In this document: positions 24,407 through 31,439 of the stretch, piece by piece
Layout: the number at the start of each line of letters is the position of its first letter
How positions within the stretch are numbered: the stretch's first letter is position 1
NCBI RefSeq assembly: GCF_025353065.1
Contig: NZ_JANXRJ010000181.1
Location: 1 to 32,612 of the forward strand
Direction of reading: 5' to 3'
Length of the DNA: 32,612 nucleotides
Source: Lapillicoccus sp.
Lineage (GTDB): Bacteria > Actinomycetota > Actinomycetes > Actinomycetales > Dermatophilaceae
The notes under the pieces: generated by a model
The model's database searches: none
Told to the model about the DNA's origin: nothing
What the model saw: only the letters and a program-made list of their open reading frames with translations
Program-made: the position numbers and the translations under genes

Positions 24407-24488
24407 TGCGTCCGTGGGAGATTCACGGCCAGACCCGCACCGGGTATGCCGCGGCCGCCCACACGCGGGACTACCGAAGGAAACCACC

Positions 24489-24821
24489 ATGCAGATCGCG
24501 GTCCACACGGACAACACCATCACCGGTCACGACGCCCTGACCTCGAGGGTCGCCTCCGAGGTGGAGCAGGTGCTCGTCAGGTTCGAGAGCCGGATGACGC
24601 GGGTCGAGGTGCATCTCTCGGACGAGAGCGCCGGACGACCCACGGAGAACGACATGCGCTGCGTGACCGAGGCGTTCCTCGAGGGCCAGTCACCCGCCGT
24701 CGCCAGCCACCACGCCGACACCCTCGACGAGGCCGTGCTCGGTGCCGCCCACCGGCTCGATCGCGTGCTGGAGAGCCAGCTGGCGCGCCTGAGCAACGAC
24801 ACGGCTCGTCGGCATGCCTGA
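24489..24821 (+). CDS. Ribosome hibernation promoting factor-like protein (HPF/RaiA family, short form)
   Basis: A 110-aa protein with the ribosome-associated fold: MQIAVHTDNTITG at the first strand, a helix (LTSRVASEVEQVLVRFESRM), then TRVEVHLSDES, a third strand (DMRCVTEAFLEGQSPAVASHHAD) and a second helix (LDEAVLGAAHRLDRVLESQLARL). It lacks the C-terminal dimerisation domain of long HPF, so it is a short type. By family, it binds the 30S A/P-site region and silences ribosomes in stasis. The start is ATG 24489 with AAGGAAA upstream. Induction from the DosR-like promoter fits, since an HPF-like gene is in the mycobacterial DosR regulon. Confidence 0.8.
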   Translation: MQIAVHTDNTITGHDALTSRVASEVEQVLVRFESRMTRVEVHLSDESAGRPTENDMRCVTEAFLEGQSPAVASHHADTLDEAVLGAAHRLDRVLESQLARLSNDTARRHA

Positions 24822-24849
24822 GGAGAGCGGTATGCCGCAGGAGAGCGGC
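24814..24849 (+). repeat. 18-nt duplication at the PRC-barrel gene start
   Basis: ATGCCTGAGGAGAGCGGT (24814-24831) and ATGCCGCAGGAGAGCGGC (24832-24849) are consecutive near-copies coding MPEESG and MPQESG. Each supplies an ATG, and the AGGAG in the first copy forms a good ribosome binding site for the second ATG. Only the second start is therefore well supported. Confidence 0.7.
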
Positions 24850-25266
24850 ATCGTCGCCGACGAGCCCGTCCTCCGCCTGCTGAGCGAGCTCGGCGAGACG
24901 GTGGACCAGACCGAGAACGACGTGCGAGGCCTCGTGGTCGAGGACGAGGACGGCGAGCACATCGGCTGGGTGAGCGACCTCGTCGTGGACGACGTCCAGA
25001 AGGAGGTCCACTTCCTGGCGGTCGAACGCGGTGGCCTCCTCGGCATCGGAGCGAGCCACACCTACGTCCCCGTCGAGGCGATCGCGAGTGTCACCGACGA
25101 CGCCGTGCGACTGGCGCACTCTCGCGACCACGTCATGGCCGCACCGGCATACGCCCCCGATCTGGTCGATGACCGCACCTATCACCAGAGCATCTACCAC
25201 CACTACGGCTACTCACCTTTCCGCGGCCCGGACTACCGGTATGCCGCAGTCCCCTACGTCCGCTAG
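24832..25266 (+). CDS. PRC-barrel domain protein
   Basis: A 144-aa protein. Residues about 28-92 form a PRC-barrel (RGLVVEDEDGEHIGWVSDLVVD ... EVHFLAVERGGLLGIGASHTYVPVEAIASV), a small beta-barrel found in photosynthetic reaction centre H subunits and RimM, with the typical G-x-x-V-x-D-x-x-VD and VP-x-x-x-I/V patterns. The C-terminal 50 residues are rich in Tyr and His (TYHQSIYHHYGYSPF; DYRYAAVPYVR). The start is ATG 24832 with AGGAG upstream; ATG 24814 in the duplicated copy would overlap hpf by 8 nt and has no ribosome binding site. It is the second gene after hpf. The function is unknown. Confidence 0.8.
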   Translation: MPQESGIVADEPVLRLLSELGETVDQTENDVRGLVVEDEDGEHIGWVSDLVVDDVQKEVHFLAVERGGLLGIGASHTYVPVEAIASVTDDAVRLAHSRDHVMAAPAYAPDLVDDRTYHQSIYHHYGYSPFRGPDYRYAAVPYVR

Positions 25267-25274
25267 ACCCCCGA

Positions 25275-25355
25275 CCCTCCCCTTGTTGCTTCGGGAGGCC
25301 CGAATATGGCCTCAGAGGGCCACATTCGGGCCTCCCGGAGCAAGGAGCGGGAGGG
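25275..25355. repeat. Long interrupted hairpin between PRC-barrel and tandem USP genes
   Basis: The arms 25288-25311 and 25318-25341 are complementary at 22 of 24 positions around a 6-nt loop (TCAGAG). Each contains GGGAGGCCCGAAT or its complement. Outer CCCTCC (25275-) and GGGAGG (25350-) extend the symmetry. It can serve as a bidirectional terminator for the hpf-PRC unit, but its length and near-perfect inner symmetry also fit a small palindromic repeat element. Confidence 0.65.
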
Positions 25356-25363
25356 TTGACACG

Positions 25364-26296
25364 ATGCGAAGGAAGCCCGAGATGAAGAACCAGCCGGCAC
25401 CGCCGAACGCGATCGTCGTGGGCGTCGCCCGTCCCTGGAGCGCGGCCGCTCTGGACTGGGCGGCCGACGAGGCGGTGGCGACCTCCCGCCCCCTCCACCT
25501 GGTGCACGTCATCGAGGGGTTCCACCACACCCCGGTCGACCTGGACGGCGACGTCGACGGGTCGACCGCGGTCGAGGTCACCGGGGTCCTCGAGTCGCAC
25601 CCGTCGCTGCGCGTGACGGCCCACACCGACACCGGCAGCCCGGCCGGTGCGTTGGTGGCCGCCTCCCGGACGGCGGAGACCCTCGTCGTGGGCGCGACCG
25701 CGCATACGCTGCTCAAGGCCGTCGTGCTCGGATCCGTCGCGCTGCAGGTCGCCGCGCACAGCTTCTGTCCGGTCGTCGTCGTCCACGATCTCGAGCCGTC
25801 GGACTCGGACGCACGAGCCGGGGTCCGGGCCGTCAGCACTCATCCGGGACGTGTGGTCGTCGGGCTGGACGCGAGCGAGCGCTCCGTTCGTGCTCTCGCC
25901 TACGCCTTCGAGCAGGCCAGTCGCCGACAGGTGGGTCTGACGGCCGTCGCGTGCTGGGCCTGGGACGAGAGTGACGGCTTCCTCGCCCTCCCGGTGCCCG
26001 TGTGGGAGGCGACGCGCGAGCAGCAGCGTCGCCTCGTTGCGGAGCTGTTGGCGGGATGGGGAGAGAAATACCCTGACGTCGACGTCCAGACGCGTCTCGA
26101 GCAGGCCCGGACGGTGCCCACCCTGCTGGAGGTGGCCGTCGGTGCCAGCCTCCTCGTGGTGGGCACCCGCGGCCGCGGCGGTTTCGACGGACTCCTTCTC
26201 GGCTCCGTCAGCCAACGAGTCATCGAACGCGCGAGCTGCCCCGTTGCGGTCGTGCCGGCGCCGGACCTCGATCCCGGTCGCCGTGGCCCGAAGTGA
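25364..26296 (+). CDS. Tandem universal stress protein (two USP domains)
   Basis: A 310-aa protein with two USP domains. The first (about residues 16-145; AIVVGVARPWSAAALDWAADEA) has the loop GATAHTLLKAVVLGS, keeping the spaced glycines in reduced form, and ends FCPVVVVHD. The second (about 160-300; VVVGLDASERSVRALAYAFEQA) has the full ATP loop GTRGRGGFDGLLLGSVS followed by ERASCPVAVV. Only the second is expected to bind ATP strongly (inference). ATG 25364 has GGGAGGG about 10 nt upstream; ATG 25382 with AAGGAAG is an alternative start. It lies downstream of the hairpin at 25275-25355, so it probably has its own promoter. No DosR-like box was found directly upstream. It converges on the next USP gene with 134 nt between them. 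Confidence 0.85.
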   Translation: MRRKPEMKNQPAPPNAIVVGVARPWSAAALDWAADEAVATSRPLHLVHVIEGFHHTPVDLDGDVDGSTAVEVTGVLESHPSLRVTAHTDTGSPAGALVAASRTAETLVVGATAHTLLKAVVLGSVALQVAAHSFCPVVVVHDLEPSDSDARAGVRAVSTHPGRVVVGLDASERSVRALAYAFEQASRRQVGLTAVACWAWDESDGFLALPVPVWEATREQQRRLVAELLAGWGEKYPDVDVQTRLEQARTVPTLLEVAVGASLLVVGTRGRGGFDGLLLGSVSQRVIERASCPVAVVPAPDLDPGRRGPK

Positions 26297-26430
26297 CGCT
26301 CCGAGGCGGTGGATCAAGGACTCGGCGGTCTCGCCGAGCAGCCTCATCCACGGGCCGCTGAGTCCACGAGCGCCATTGCGCCGCAGGTCAGGTCCCTTAC
26401 CGCCCGGCGCAACCGGGGGAGACTGACAGC

Positions 26431-27405
26431 TCAGGAGGAGACGGAGTTGTCCGGCGCCATGGAGCGGACGACCGCGACGGGGCAGTGCGCCCGGTGCAGC
26501 ACGTCCTCGCTGACCGACCCGAGAAGCAGCCCACGGAAGCTGCCGCGGCCATGACTTCCGACGACGACCAGCTCGGCTGCCCAGGACTCGTCGACGAGCA
26601 CGTCCGCGGGACGGCCGGCAGCGACGATCGTGTGGACCCGCACGTCGGGGAACTTCTCGCGCCACGGGCCGACGTCCCGGCGCAGGGCGACCAGCCGGGC
26701 GTTGACGGCGGCAGCCCGCACCTCGTCGGCCACGGCGTCGGTGACCCGGAGGGCCTCGACGTCCACGTCACCGGCCCAGGCCGAGATCACGGTGAGGGGC
26801 AGGCCCTGGTCCGAGGCGCGGTGGAAGGCGTAGGCCAGGGCATCGGCGGACTCGGGCGAGCCGTCGACACCGATGACGATCTGCGGGTGGGCGACGTCGC
26901 GCGACGCGGGACGGCGGACCACGACCACGGGGCAGGCGGCGTTGCTGGCGACGCGGAGCGACGTCGATCCGAGGAGGGCTGCCTCGAGGGCGCCGTGCCG
27001 ATGGGTTCCCACCACGACGGTGTCGGCACCGGCCGATGCAGCGACGAGTGCCGTCGCGGCCGTCACCAGGACGTCCTCGTCGGTCACCACCAGGTCGACG
27101 GAGTGGTCGACACCGAGGATCGCGACCCGTTCCCGGGCCGCCCGGAGGACCCAGCCCGGGTCGTGCCAGCTGGTCGGGGCGCCGTGCGGAGCCGATGACA
27201 TCGCCCCGGCCAGCGCGTGAGCGTGCACGAGATGCAGCGACAGGCCACGTCGGCGCGCCTCGTCCACGGCCCAGTCGAGGGCGAGCTCGCTCTCCTTCGA
27301 GCCGTCGACCCCGACGACGATCGGCCGGAGCTGCGCCTCCCGCATCGCCGTCGGCTCCTCGACCTCTCCGCTGGTCGCGTCGGGAGCGAGCGCGTGGGTG
27401 GTCAT
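26431..27405 (-). CDS. Tandem universal stress protein (two USP domains)
   Basis: A 324-aa protein with two USP domains. The first (about residues 28-165) starts PIVVGVDGSKESELALDWA and has GTHRHGALEAALLGS, close to the ATP loop consensus. The second (about 173-318) starts PQIVIGVDGSPESADALAYA and has the full loop GSHGRGSFRGLLLGSVS followed by HRAHCPVAVVRS. Compared with the tandem USP at 25364 it is the more canonical in both halves. The start is ATG 27405 with GGAGAA 6 nt upstream. It is 13 nt after the USP-like2 gene and shares its DosR-like promoter. Confidence 0.9.
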   Translation of the reverse strand: MTTHALAPDATSGEVEEPTAMREAQLRPIVVGVDGSKESELALDWAVDEARRRGLSLHLVHAHALAGAMSSAPHGAPTSWHDPGWVLRAARERVAILGVDHSVDLVVTDEDVLVTAATALVAASAGADTVVVGTHRHGALEAALLGSTSLRVASNAACPVVVVRRPASRDVAHPQIVIGVDGSPESADALAYAFHRASDQGLPLTVISAWAGDVDVEALRVTDAVADEVRAAAVNARLVALRRDVGPWREKFPDVRVHTIVAAGRPADVLVDESWAAELVVVGSHGRGSFRGLLLGSVSEDVLHRAHCPVAVVRSMAPDNSVSS

Positions 27406-27418
27406 GACGTTCTCCGGT

Positions 27419-27874
27419 TCAGCTGGTGATCGAGGAGGTGCGCCGGGTAGCCCCGGCACCATCGACGGTGAGGACCGCGCACCCGGCGTGGAGGCGGCAG
27501 TATGCCGCGATGGACGCGCCGGGAGATGTCGTGTCGGATCCGATCGCGAGCAGGCCCGCTGTGCTGCTGCGCTCGACGAGGACGCGTCCCGGATCTCCCT
27601 TGACGACCTCGAAGGCGCACCGGAGCCTGCCGTGCCCGCGCATGGCGTCGAGCACGGCGGCGAACGTGGTGTCGCCGACGTCCTCTGCGCCCTGACGTTC
27701 CGCGACGTCCGAGACGACGTGGACGAAGGACAGGGACATCCCGTGAGCCAGCGCGTAGTCGACACCGGCCCGGGCCACCCGGCGGGCTGAGCCGTCGTTG
27801 ACGAGGCCGACGACCACGCTCAGCTGCGGCGCGTGCGGCCGGCCGGCGCGAGCAGCGATCGTCGGTGTGGTCAT
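27419..27874 (-). CDS. Degenerate USP-like protein 2, with YCxxHxxC motif
   Basis: A 151-aa paralogue of the USP-like protein at 19393-19875. Matching segments are VVVGLVNDGSARRVARAGVD, LSFVHVVSD, FEVVKGDPGRVLVERSSTAGLLAIG and the C-terminal AAYCRLHAGCAVLTVDG, which keeps Y-C-x2-H-x2-C. It too lacks the ATP loop. The start is ATG 27874; only a close GGAG is present, and the DosR-like box lies 35 nt upstream. It heads a two-gene operon with a tandem USP, the same arrangement as the first paralogue. Confidence 0.8.
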   Translation of the reverse strand: MTTPTIAARAGRPHAPQLSVVVGLVNDGSARRVARAGVDYALAHGMSLSFVHVVSDVAERQGAEDVGDTTFAAVLDAMRGHGRLRCAFEVVKGDPGRVLVERSSTAGLLAIGSDTTSPGASIAAYCRLHAGCAVLTVDGAGATRRTSSITS

Positions 27875-27880
27875 GGCTCC

Positions 27881-27923
27881 AGGGTCGACCCGGGCCGTCG
27901 CCCTCGACAGGGCCGAACGTCCC
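27881..27923 (-). promoter_or_regulatory. DosR-like box and -10 element of the USP-like2/USP operon
   Basis: On the minus strand the box is GGGACGTTCGGCCC (27923-27910), then 23 nt, then GACCCT (27886-27881), then 6 nt to the ATG at 27874. Spacing is the same as at the USP-like1 promoter. Confidence 0.6.
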
Positions 27924-28017
27924 GGGGCGAGAAACCGTGTGGGGAGTGGGCCGTTCGTCTGCGGGCGACCGAGGTCGGTGCCGTCATCGCGGCTCTGTCG
28001 ACAGTCCGGGGGCTCGC

Positions 28018-28080
28018 AGAAAATTCGTCGCCCGAAACAGGTTTGAAACTTTTTCAATCCCATTTTGTCCGATCTTATGG
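28018..28080 (+). promoter_or_regulatory. AT-rich promoter region of the secreted repeat protein
   Basis: Within a 263-nt divergent gap, 28018-28080 is strikingly AT-rich for this genome. It contains TTGAA-N5-TTCAA (28043-28057), a short inverted repeat, and TCTTAT (28073-28078). It is the natural location of the promoter for the gene at 28138, but I cannot assign a sigma factor; a -35/-10 pair at 17-nt spacing is not clear. Confidence 0.4.
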
Positions 28081-28137
28081 CGAAACGCGGATCTGCGAGG
28101 TACCGTTCCGGCCATAGCCAAGAGGGGAGAGCACACC

Positions 28138-29475
28138 ATGATGCTCAAGAGAACAATGGTCGTGGTTGCGGCATTCGCCGCCGCCATCGCCACGTCACTG
28201 ACCACCGCGACCATCGCGACTGCGGACCCGAACATTGCGGGTACCTTCAACAAGCTCACACCGACCCGACTGCTCGACACCCGCTCCCAAGGCGGTATGC
28301 CGCTCAAGCCTCAGCAGACGCTGACCTTCAACGGCACGGCCGGCATCGACGGAACGGTCAACGCCGTGGCGCTGACCATCACCGCCGTCTCGCCGACCGG
28401 TGCGGGTTGGCTCACCGTCTACCCGACCGGCGGCACCAAGCCGCTGGCCTCGACCGTGAACTTCCTGCCGGGTCGGACGACCCCGAACTCCACGATCGTC
28501 AAGACCGGCACCGGCGGCTCCGTCTCCGTCTTCAACGGCTCCACGGGCACGGTCGACGTCCTCGCCGACCTCACCGGCTACTGGACCGGCGGCACCGTCG
28601 ATCCCACTGTCGCCGGCTCCATGAACACCCTGACTCCGACGCGCATCGTCGACACCCGTAACGGTGCCGGGACGCCGCTCGCCAAGAAGTCCACCCTCAA
28701 GGTGCCCGTCGAGGGCATCAGCGGTGTGCCGGCGACGAACGTCTCCGCCGTGGCCGTGAACCTCACCGTCACCAACCCCACCGCAGCGGGGTGGCTGACC
28801 GCTGACGCCGAGGCTCCGCCCGCAGAGGCCCTGACGTCGAGCCTGAACTTCCTGCCCAAGCAGAGCCGCGCCGCGCTCGCCGTGGTGCCGGTCAACCCGG
28901 ACGGGTCGATCTCCATCTACAACGGGTCCACCGGGACCGCTGCGGTCATCGTGGACATCCTCGGCTACTTCAACGACGGGACCCCCTCTGTCGACGGGGC
29001 CTACCTGCCGAGCACCCCGTTCCGCGCCTTCGACACCCGCGTGGCGGGCGGCGCACTGTCGGCGCTGGAGACGCGCACCTTCCAGGTGCTGCCCAATGAT
29101 GGCGTCACCCCCCTGATCTTCAAGGGGCTGACGGTCACGGTGACGGCAGTCACGCCGCAGAACCCGGGCTTCTTCACCGCGTGGGACGGCACCACGAGCC
29201 TCCCCCCGACCTCCAACGGCAACTTCCTGGCCAACGAGGACTCGGCGTCGTCCATGATCGTGCCGGTCAACCCCAACGACGGCACGGTGTCGGTCTTCAA
29301 CGGCTCCTACGGCAACGTCAACATCATCATCGACATCGACGGGTTCGTCCTCAACGACGTGACGGCGATCTCGACCCCGGCGGCCGCCAAGGCCATGATC
29401 GCCGGCAAGTCCCACACCGCAGTCCTCACGGACGCCGTCGCGCGGGTTCGAGCATTCGCGGCAAAGCACAGCTGA
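28138..29475 (+). CDS. Secreted protein with three ~130-residue surface repeats
   Basis: A 445-aa exported protein. The N-terminus is a Sec signal peptide (MMLKRTMVVVAAFAAAIATSL, cleavage likely near ATADP, about residue 30). Three similar repeats follow at about residues 36-160, 163-285 and 288-420. Each opens with a P-x-R-x-x-DTR block (LTPTRLLDTR; LTPTRIVDTR; STPFRAFDTR), contains a VNAVALTITAVSPTGAGW-type strand and an NFLP/NFLA block, and ends with VFNGSTGTVDVLADLTGYW-like strands. Such repeats occur in actinobacterial cell-surface and cell-wall proteins. No LPXTG anchor or enzyme motif is seen. The start is ATG 28138 (28141 is an alternative) with GGGGAGA 8 nt upstream. It is the first of a three-gene secreted/DUF4331 cluster. 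Confidence 0.8.
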   Translation: MMLKRTMVVVAAFAAAIATSLTTATIATADPNIAGTFNKLTPTRLLDTRSQGGMPLKPQQTLTFNGTAGIDGTVNAVALTITAVSPTGAGWLTVYPTGGTKPLASTVNFLPGRTTPNSTIVKTGTGGSVSVFNGSTGTVDVLADLTGYWTGGTVDPTVAGSMNTLTPTRIVDTRNGAGTPLAKKSTLKVPVEGISGVPATNVSAVAVNLTVTNPTAAGWLTADAEAPPAEALTSSLNFLPKQSRAALAVVPVNPDGSISIYNGSTGTAAVIVDILGYFNDGTPSVDGAYLPSTPFRAFDTRVAGGALSALETRTFQVLPNDGVTPLIFKGLTVTVTAVTPQNPGFFTAWDGTTSLPPTSNGNFLANEDSASSMIVPVNPNDGTVSVFNGSYGNVNIIIDIDGFVLNDVTAISTPAAAKAMIAGKSHTAVLTDAVARVRAFAAKHS

Positions 29476-29554
29476 CCAAGGCACGACTCCCTCGAGCAGG
29501 CTGTCGCCTTGACCCCTGCTTGCCGTTTTTCCCACCCGTTCCCAGGAGGAACCC

Positions 29555-29830
29555 ATGAACGACTCTCCTCGTCGAGGATTCTTGAAGGTCGCCGGCGCCG
29601 GTATCGCCGCAGCAGGCGTTGCCGCAGCGGCAGCCCCGGCGGTGCTTAGCCGGACGTCCAGCGCCACGGCAGCACAGAAGGCACTGCCGGCCAGCGCCAG
29701 CGGCGCGATGGTCGCCTACATCAGCGACGTCCGCGGTGGTGAGCTCTCCGTGATGGTCGAGGGCCGCGAGGTCGTCATCACCGATCACGAGCTCGTCTCC
29801 CGGCTCGCGCACGCCATCCACACCGCCTGA
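29555..29830 (+). CDS. Small Tat-signal protein of unknown function
   Basis: A 91-aa protein with a twin-arginine signal: SPRRGFLKVAGAG at residues 4-16 fits the S/T-R-R-x-F-L-K consensus. An Ala-rich hydrophobic stretch and a probable cleavage near ATAAQ follow. The mature part is only about 50 residues (MVAYISDVRGGELSVMVEGREVVITDHELVSRLAHAIHTA) with a beta-strand/helix pattern and no cysteine. The start is ATG 29555 with a strong AGGAGG upstream. Because Tat substrates are usually folded with a cofactor or partner, it may travel with another protein; the neighbouring DUF4331 protein is a candidate (inference). Confidence 0.75.
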   Translation: MNDSPRRGFLKVAGAGIAAAGVAAAAAPAVLSRTSSATAAQKALPASASGAMVAYISDVRGGELSVMVEGREVVITDHELVSRLAHAIHTA

Positions 29831-29873
29831 CCTTCCGCTCCCCCAATTTCTTTTTGACCGAAAGGCTCAACGC

Positions 29874-31337
29874 ATGTCCTCGCACCGCGAAGCACCAGAG
29901 ATCTCGAAGGACCCGGCCGCCGACAACACGGACGTCTACGCCTGGGTCGACCCCACCGATGCCACCAAGGTCAACCTGGTCGCCAACTTCAACCCGTTCG
30001 AGATCCCCTACGGCGGCCCGAACTTCAGCGAGTTCGCCGACGACGTCCTCTACACGATCAACGTGTCGAACGGCAGCAAGGCGCTTGCCGACATCAGCTA
30101 CCAGTTCCGGTTCACCACGACCATCCGGAACCCCGGCACGTTCCTCTACAACATCGGCCCGATCGCGAGCATCACCGACACCAACTTCAACCGGCCGCAG
30201 ACGTTCTCCGTCACCAAGGTGGTGCGTGCCGCCAACGGGACGCTGACCTCCACGGTCCTCGGCTCCGGCCTGCTGGTCCCCCCGTGCAACGTCGGTGAGC
30301 GCAGCACGCCGAACTACGAGGCGAACATCGGCTCGGCCGGCGTGCAGGCGCTCGGCACCGGCCGCAAGGTCTTCGCCGGGCCGCGCTCGGACGCCTTCTT
30401 CGTCGACCTGGGCAGCATCTTCGACCTCGCCGGTCTGCGGCCGCTCAACAACGCCCACGTCATCCCGTTGCCGGTCATGGCTGGCATGAACGGCCTCCAG
30501 GGGCTCAACGTCCACACCATCGCGCTGCAGGTCCCCAAGACCGAGCTCACCGTTGGCGGAACTGCCCCGACCGACCCGGCGGCCTCGTCGTCGGTCGTCG
30601 GCATCTGGGCCAGCACCTACCGCTCTCGTGGCCGGCTCTTCGACTCGACCACCGCCACCTACAAGCCGTTCGGCGACATGGTCCAGATCTCCCGGCTCGG
30701 CAACCCGCTGGTCAACGAGGTCGTCAACCCGATGTCGGTCAAGGACAAGTGGAACTCGACCCTGCCGAGTGCGGACGCGACCGCGGCGACGACATCCCCG
30801 TACTACTTCGCCAAGTACGTGAACAAGTCCGAGCTGGCGGGGCTGCTCCCGTCGCTGTACCCCGCTGCGTTCCCCAACCTCGCGCAGTTCAACGGGACGG
30901 GCAATCCTCGTACCGACCTGAACGCGGTGCTGCTCACCGGCATCCCGACGGGCGTCGTCCCCGGGTTCCAGAACTACACGGGTCCCGTCCAGGCGGACAT
31001 GCTCCGGCTGAACATGGCCGTCGCTCCCGCTGCGGCAGGTTCGGAGAAGCCCTTGGGGCTGCTCGGCGGAGATGCGGCCGGCTTCCCGAACGGACGCCGT
31101 CCCGTCGACGACGTCACGACGATCGAGATCCGCGCGATCGCCGGGCTGACCCTGCCCCTGACCTACCCGAGCTACAAGACGGACGCCATCTTGAGCGGGG
31201 ACGCGCTGCGCGACGGGACGACCAACACCAACGCCCCGCTGCTCACCGTCTTCCCGTACCTCGCACCCCCGGCCAGCGGCTACGCCACCACCCCCGGCAC
31301 GCCGTCGGTGGGCTCGACGACCGGGAAGGCACGCTGA
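29874..31337 (+). CDS. DUF4331 family protein
   Basis: A 487-aa protein of the DUF4331 family, whose function is unknown. The family start MSSHREAPEISKDPAADNTD is intact, followed by VYAWVDP and later blocks (NVSNGSKALADISYQFRFTT; RSDAFFVDLGSIFDL; NVHTIALQVPKTEL; IWASTYRSRGRLF). These are the usual strand-rich pattern, with SHREAP a likely metal- or active-site-like segment. No signal peptide precedes it, unlike many relatives. The start is ATG 29874 with AAAGG upstream. The tail is Pro/Thr-rich. The closing hairpin terminator is at 31365-31409. It follows the Tat protein by 43 nt and is probably co-transcribed with it. Confidence 0.88.
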   Translation: MSSHREAPEISKDPAADNTDVYAWVDPTDATKVNLVANFNPFEIPYGGPNFSEFADDVLYTINVSNGSKALADISYQFRFTTTIRNPGTFLYNIGPIASITDTNFNRPQTFSVTKVVRAANGTLTSTVLGSGLLVPPCNVGERSTPNYEANIGSAGVQALGTGRKVFAGPRSDAFFVDLGSIFDLAGLRPLNNAHVIPLPVMAGMNGLQGLNVHTIALQVPKTELTVGGTAPTDPAASSSVVGIWASTYRSRGRLFDSTTATYKPFGDMVQISRLGNPLVNEVVNPMSVKDKWNSTLPSADATAATTSPYYFAKYVNKSELAGLLPSLYPAAFPNLAQFNGTGNPRTDLNAVLLTGIPTGVVPGFQNYTGPVQADMLRLNMAVAPAAAGSEKPLGLLGGDAAGFPNGRRPVDDVTTIEIRAIAGLTLPLTYPSYKTDAILSGDALRDGTTNTNAPLLTVFPYLAPPASGYATTPGTPSVGSTTGKAR

Positions 31338-31364
31338 CGCGGCTGATCTGACCGACCCTGCTCT

Positions 31365-31409
31365 GCCAAAGAATCACCCCTACGAACCTCGTAGGGGTGA
31401 TTCTTTGGC
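31365..31409. terminator. Perfect 21-bp hairpin, probable bidirectional terminator
   Basis: The arms 31365-31385 and 31389-31409 are perfectly complementary (starting GCCAAAGAATCACCCC) around a 3-nt loop. It lies between the convergent ends of the DUF4331 and sigma factor genes. The A-run near the outer left arm and T-run near the outer right arm sit inside the stem, so it can work in both directions. Confidence 0.85.
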
Positions 31410-31439
31410 GTTCGCCCGGCGATCGTGACCGCGGTCGGA

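Noticed and set aside
24241-24462. A 73-codon minus-strand frame between the GAF-ANTAR and hpf genes
   Set aside because: It overlaps the GAF-ANTAR start (GTGA) and has high GC3 near its end, but its N-terminal half lies in the hpf promoter and there is no good start or family similarity. A short version cannot be excluded.
26384-26400. GGTCAGGTCCCTTAC between two convergent USP genes
   Set aside because: Only one half resembles the box and neither neighbour starts here.
29477-29510. Weak hairpin CAAGGC...GCCTTG after the secreted repeat gene
   Set aside because: The 6-bp arms with a loop of more than 20 nt are within chance and the next gene's ribosome binding site follows closely.
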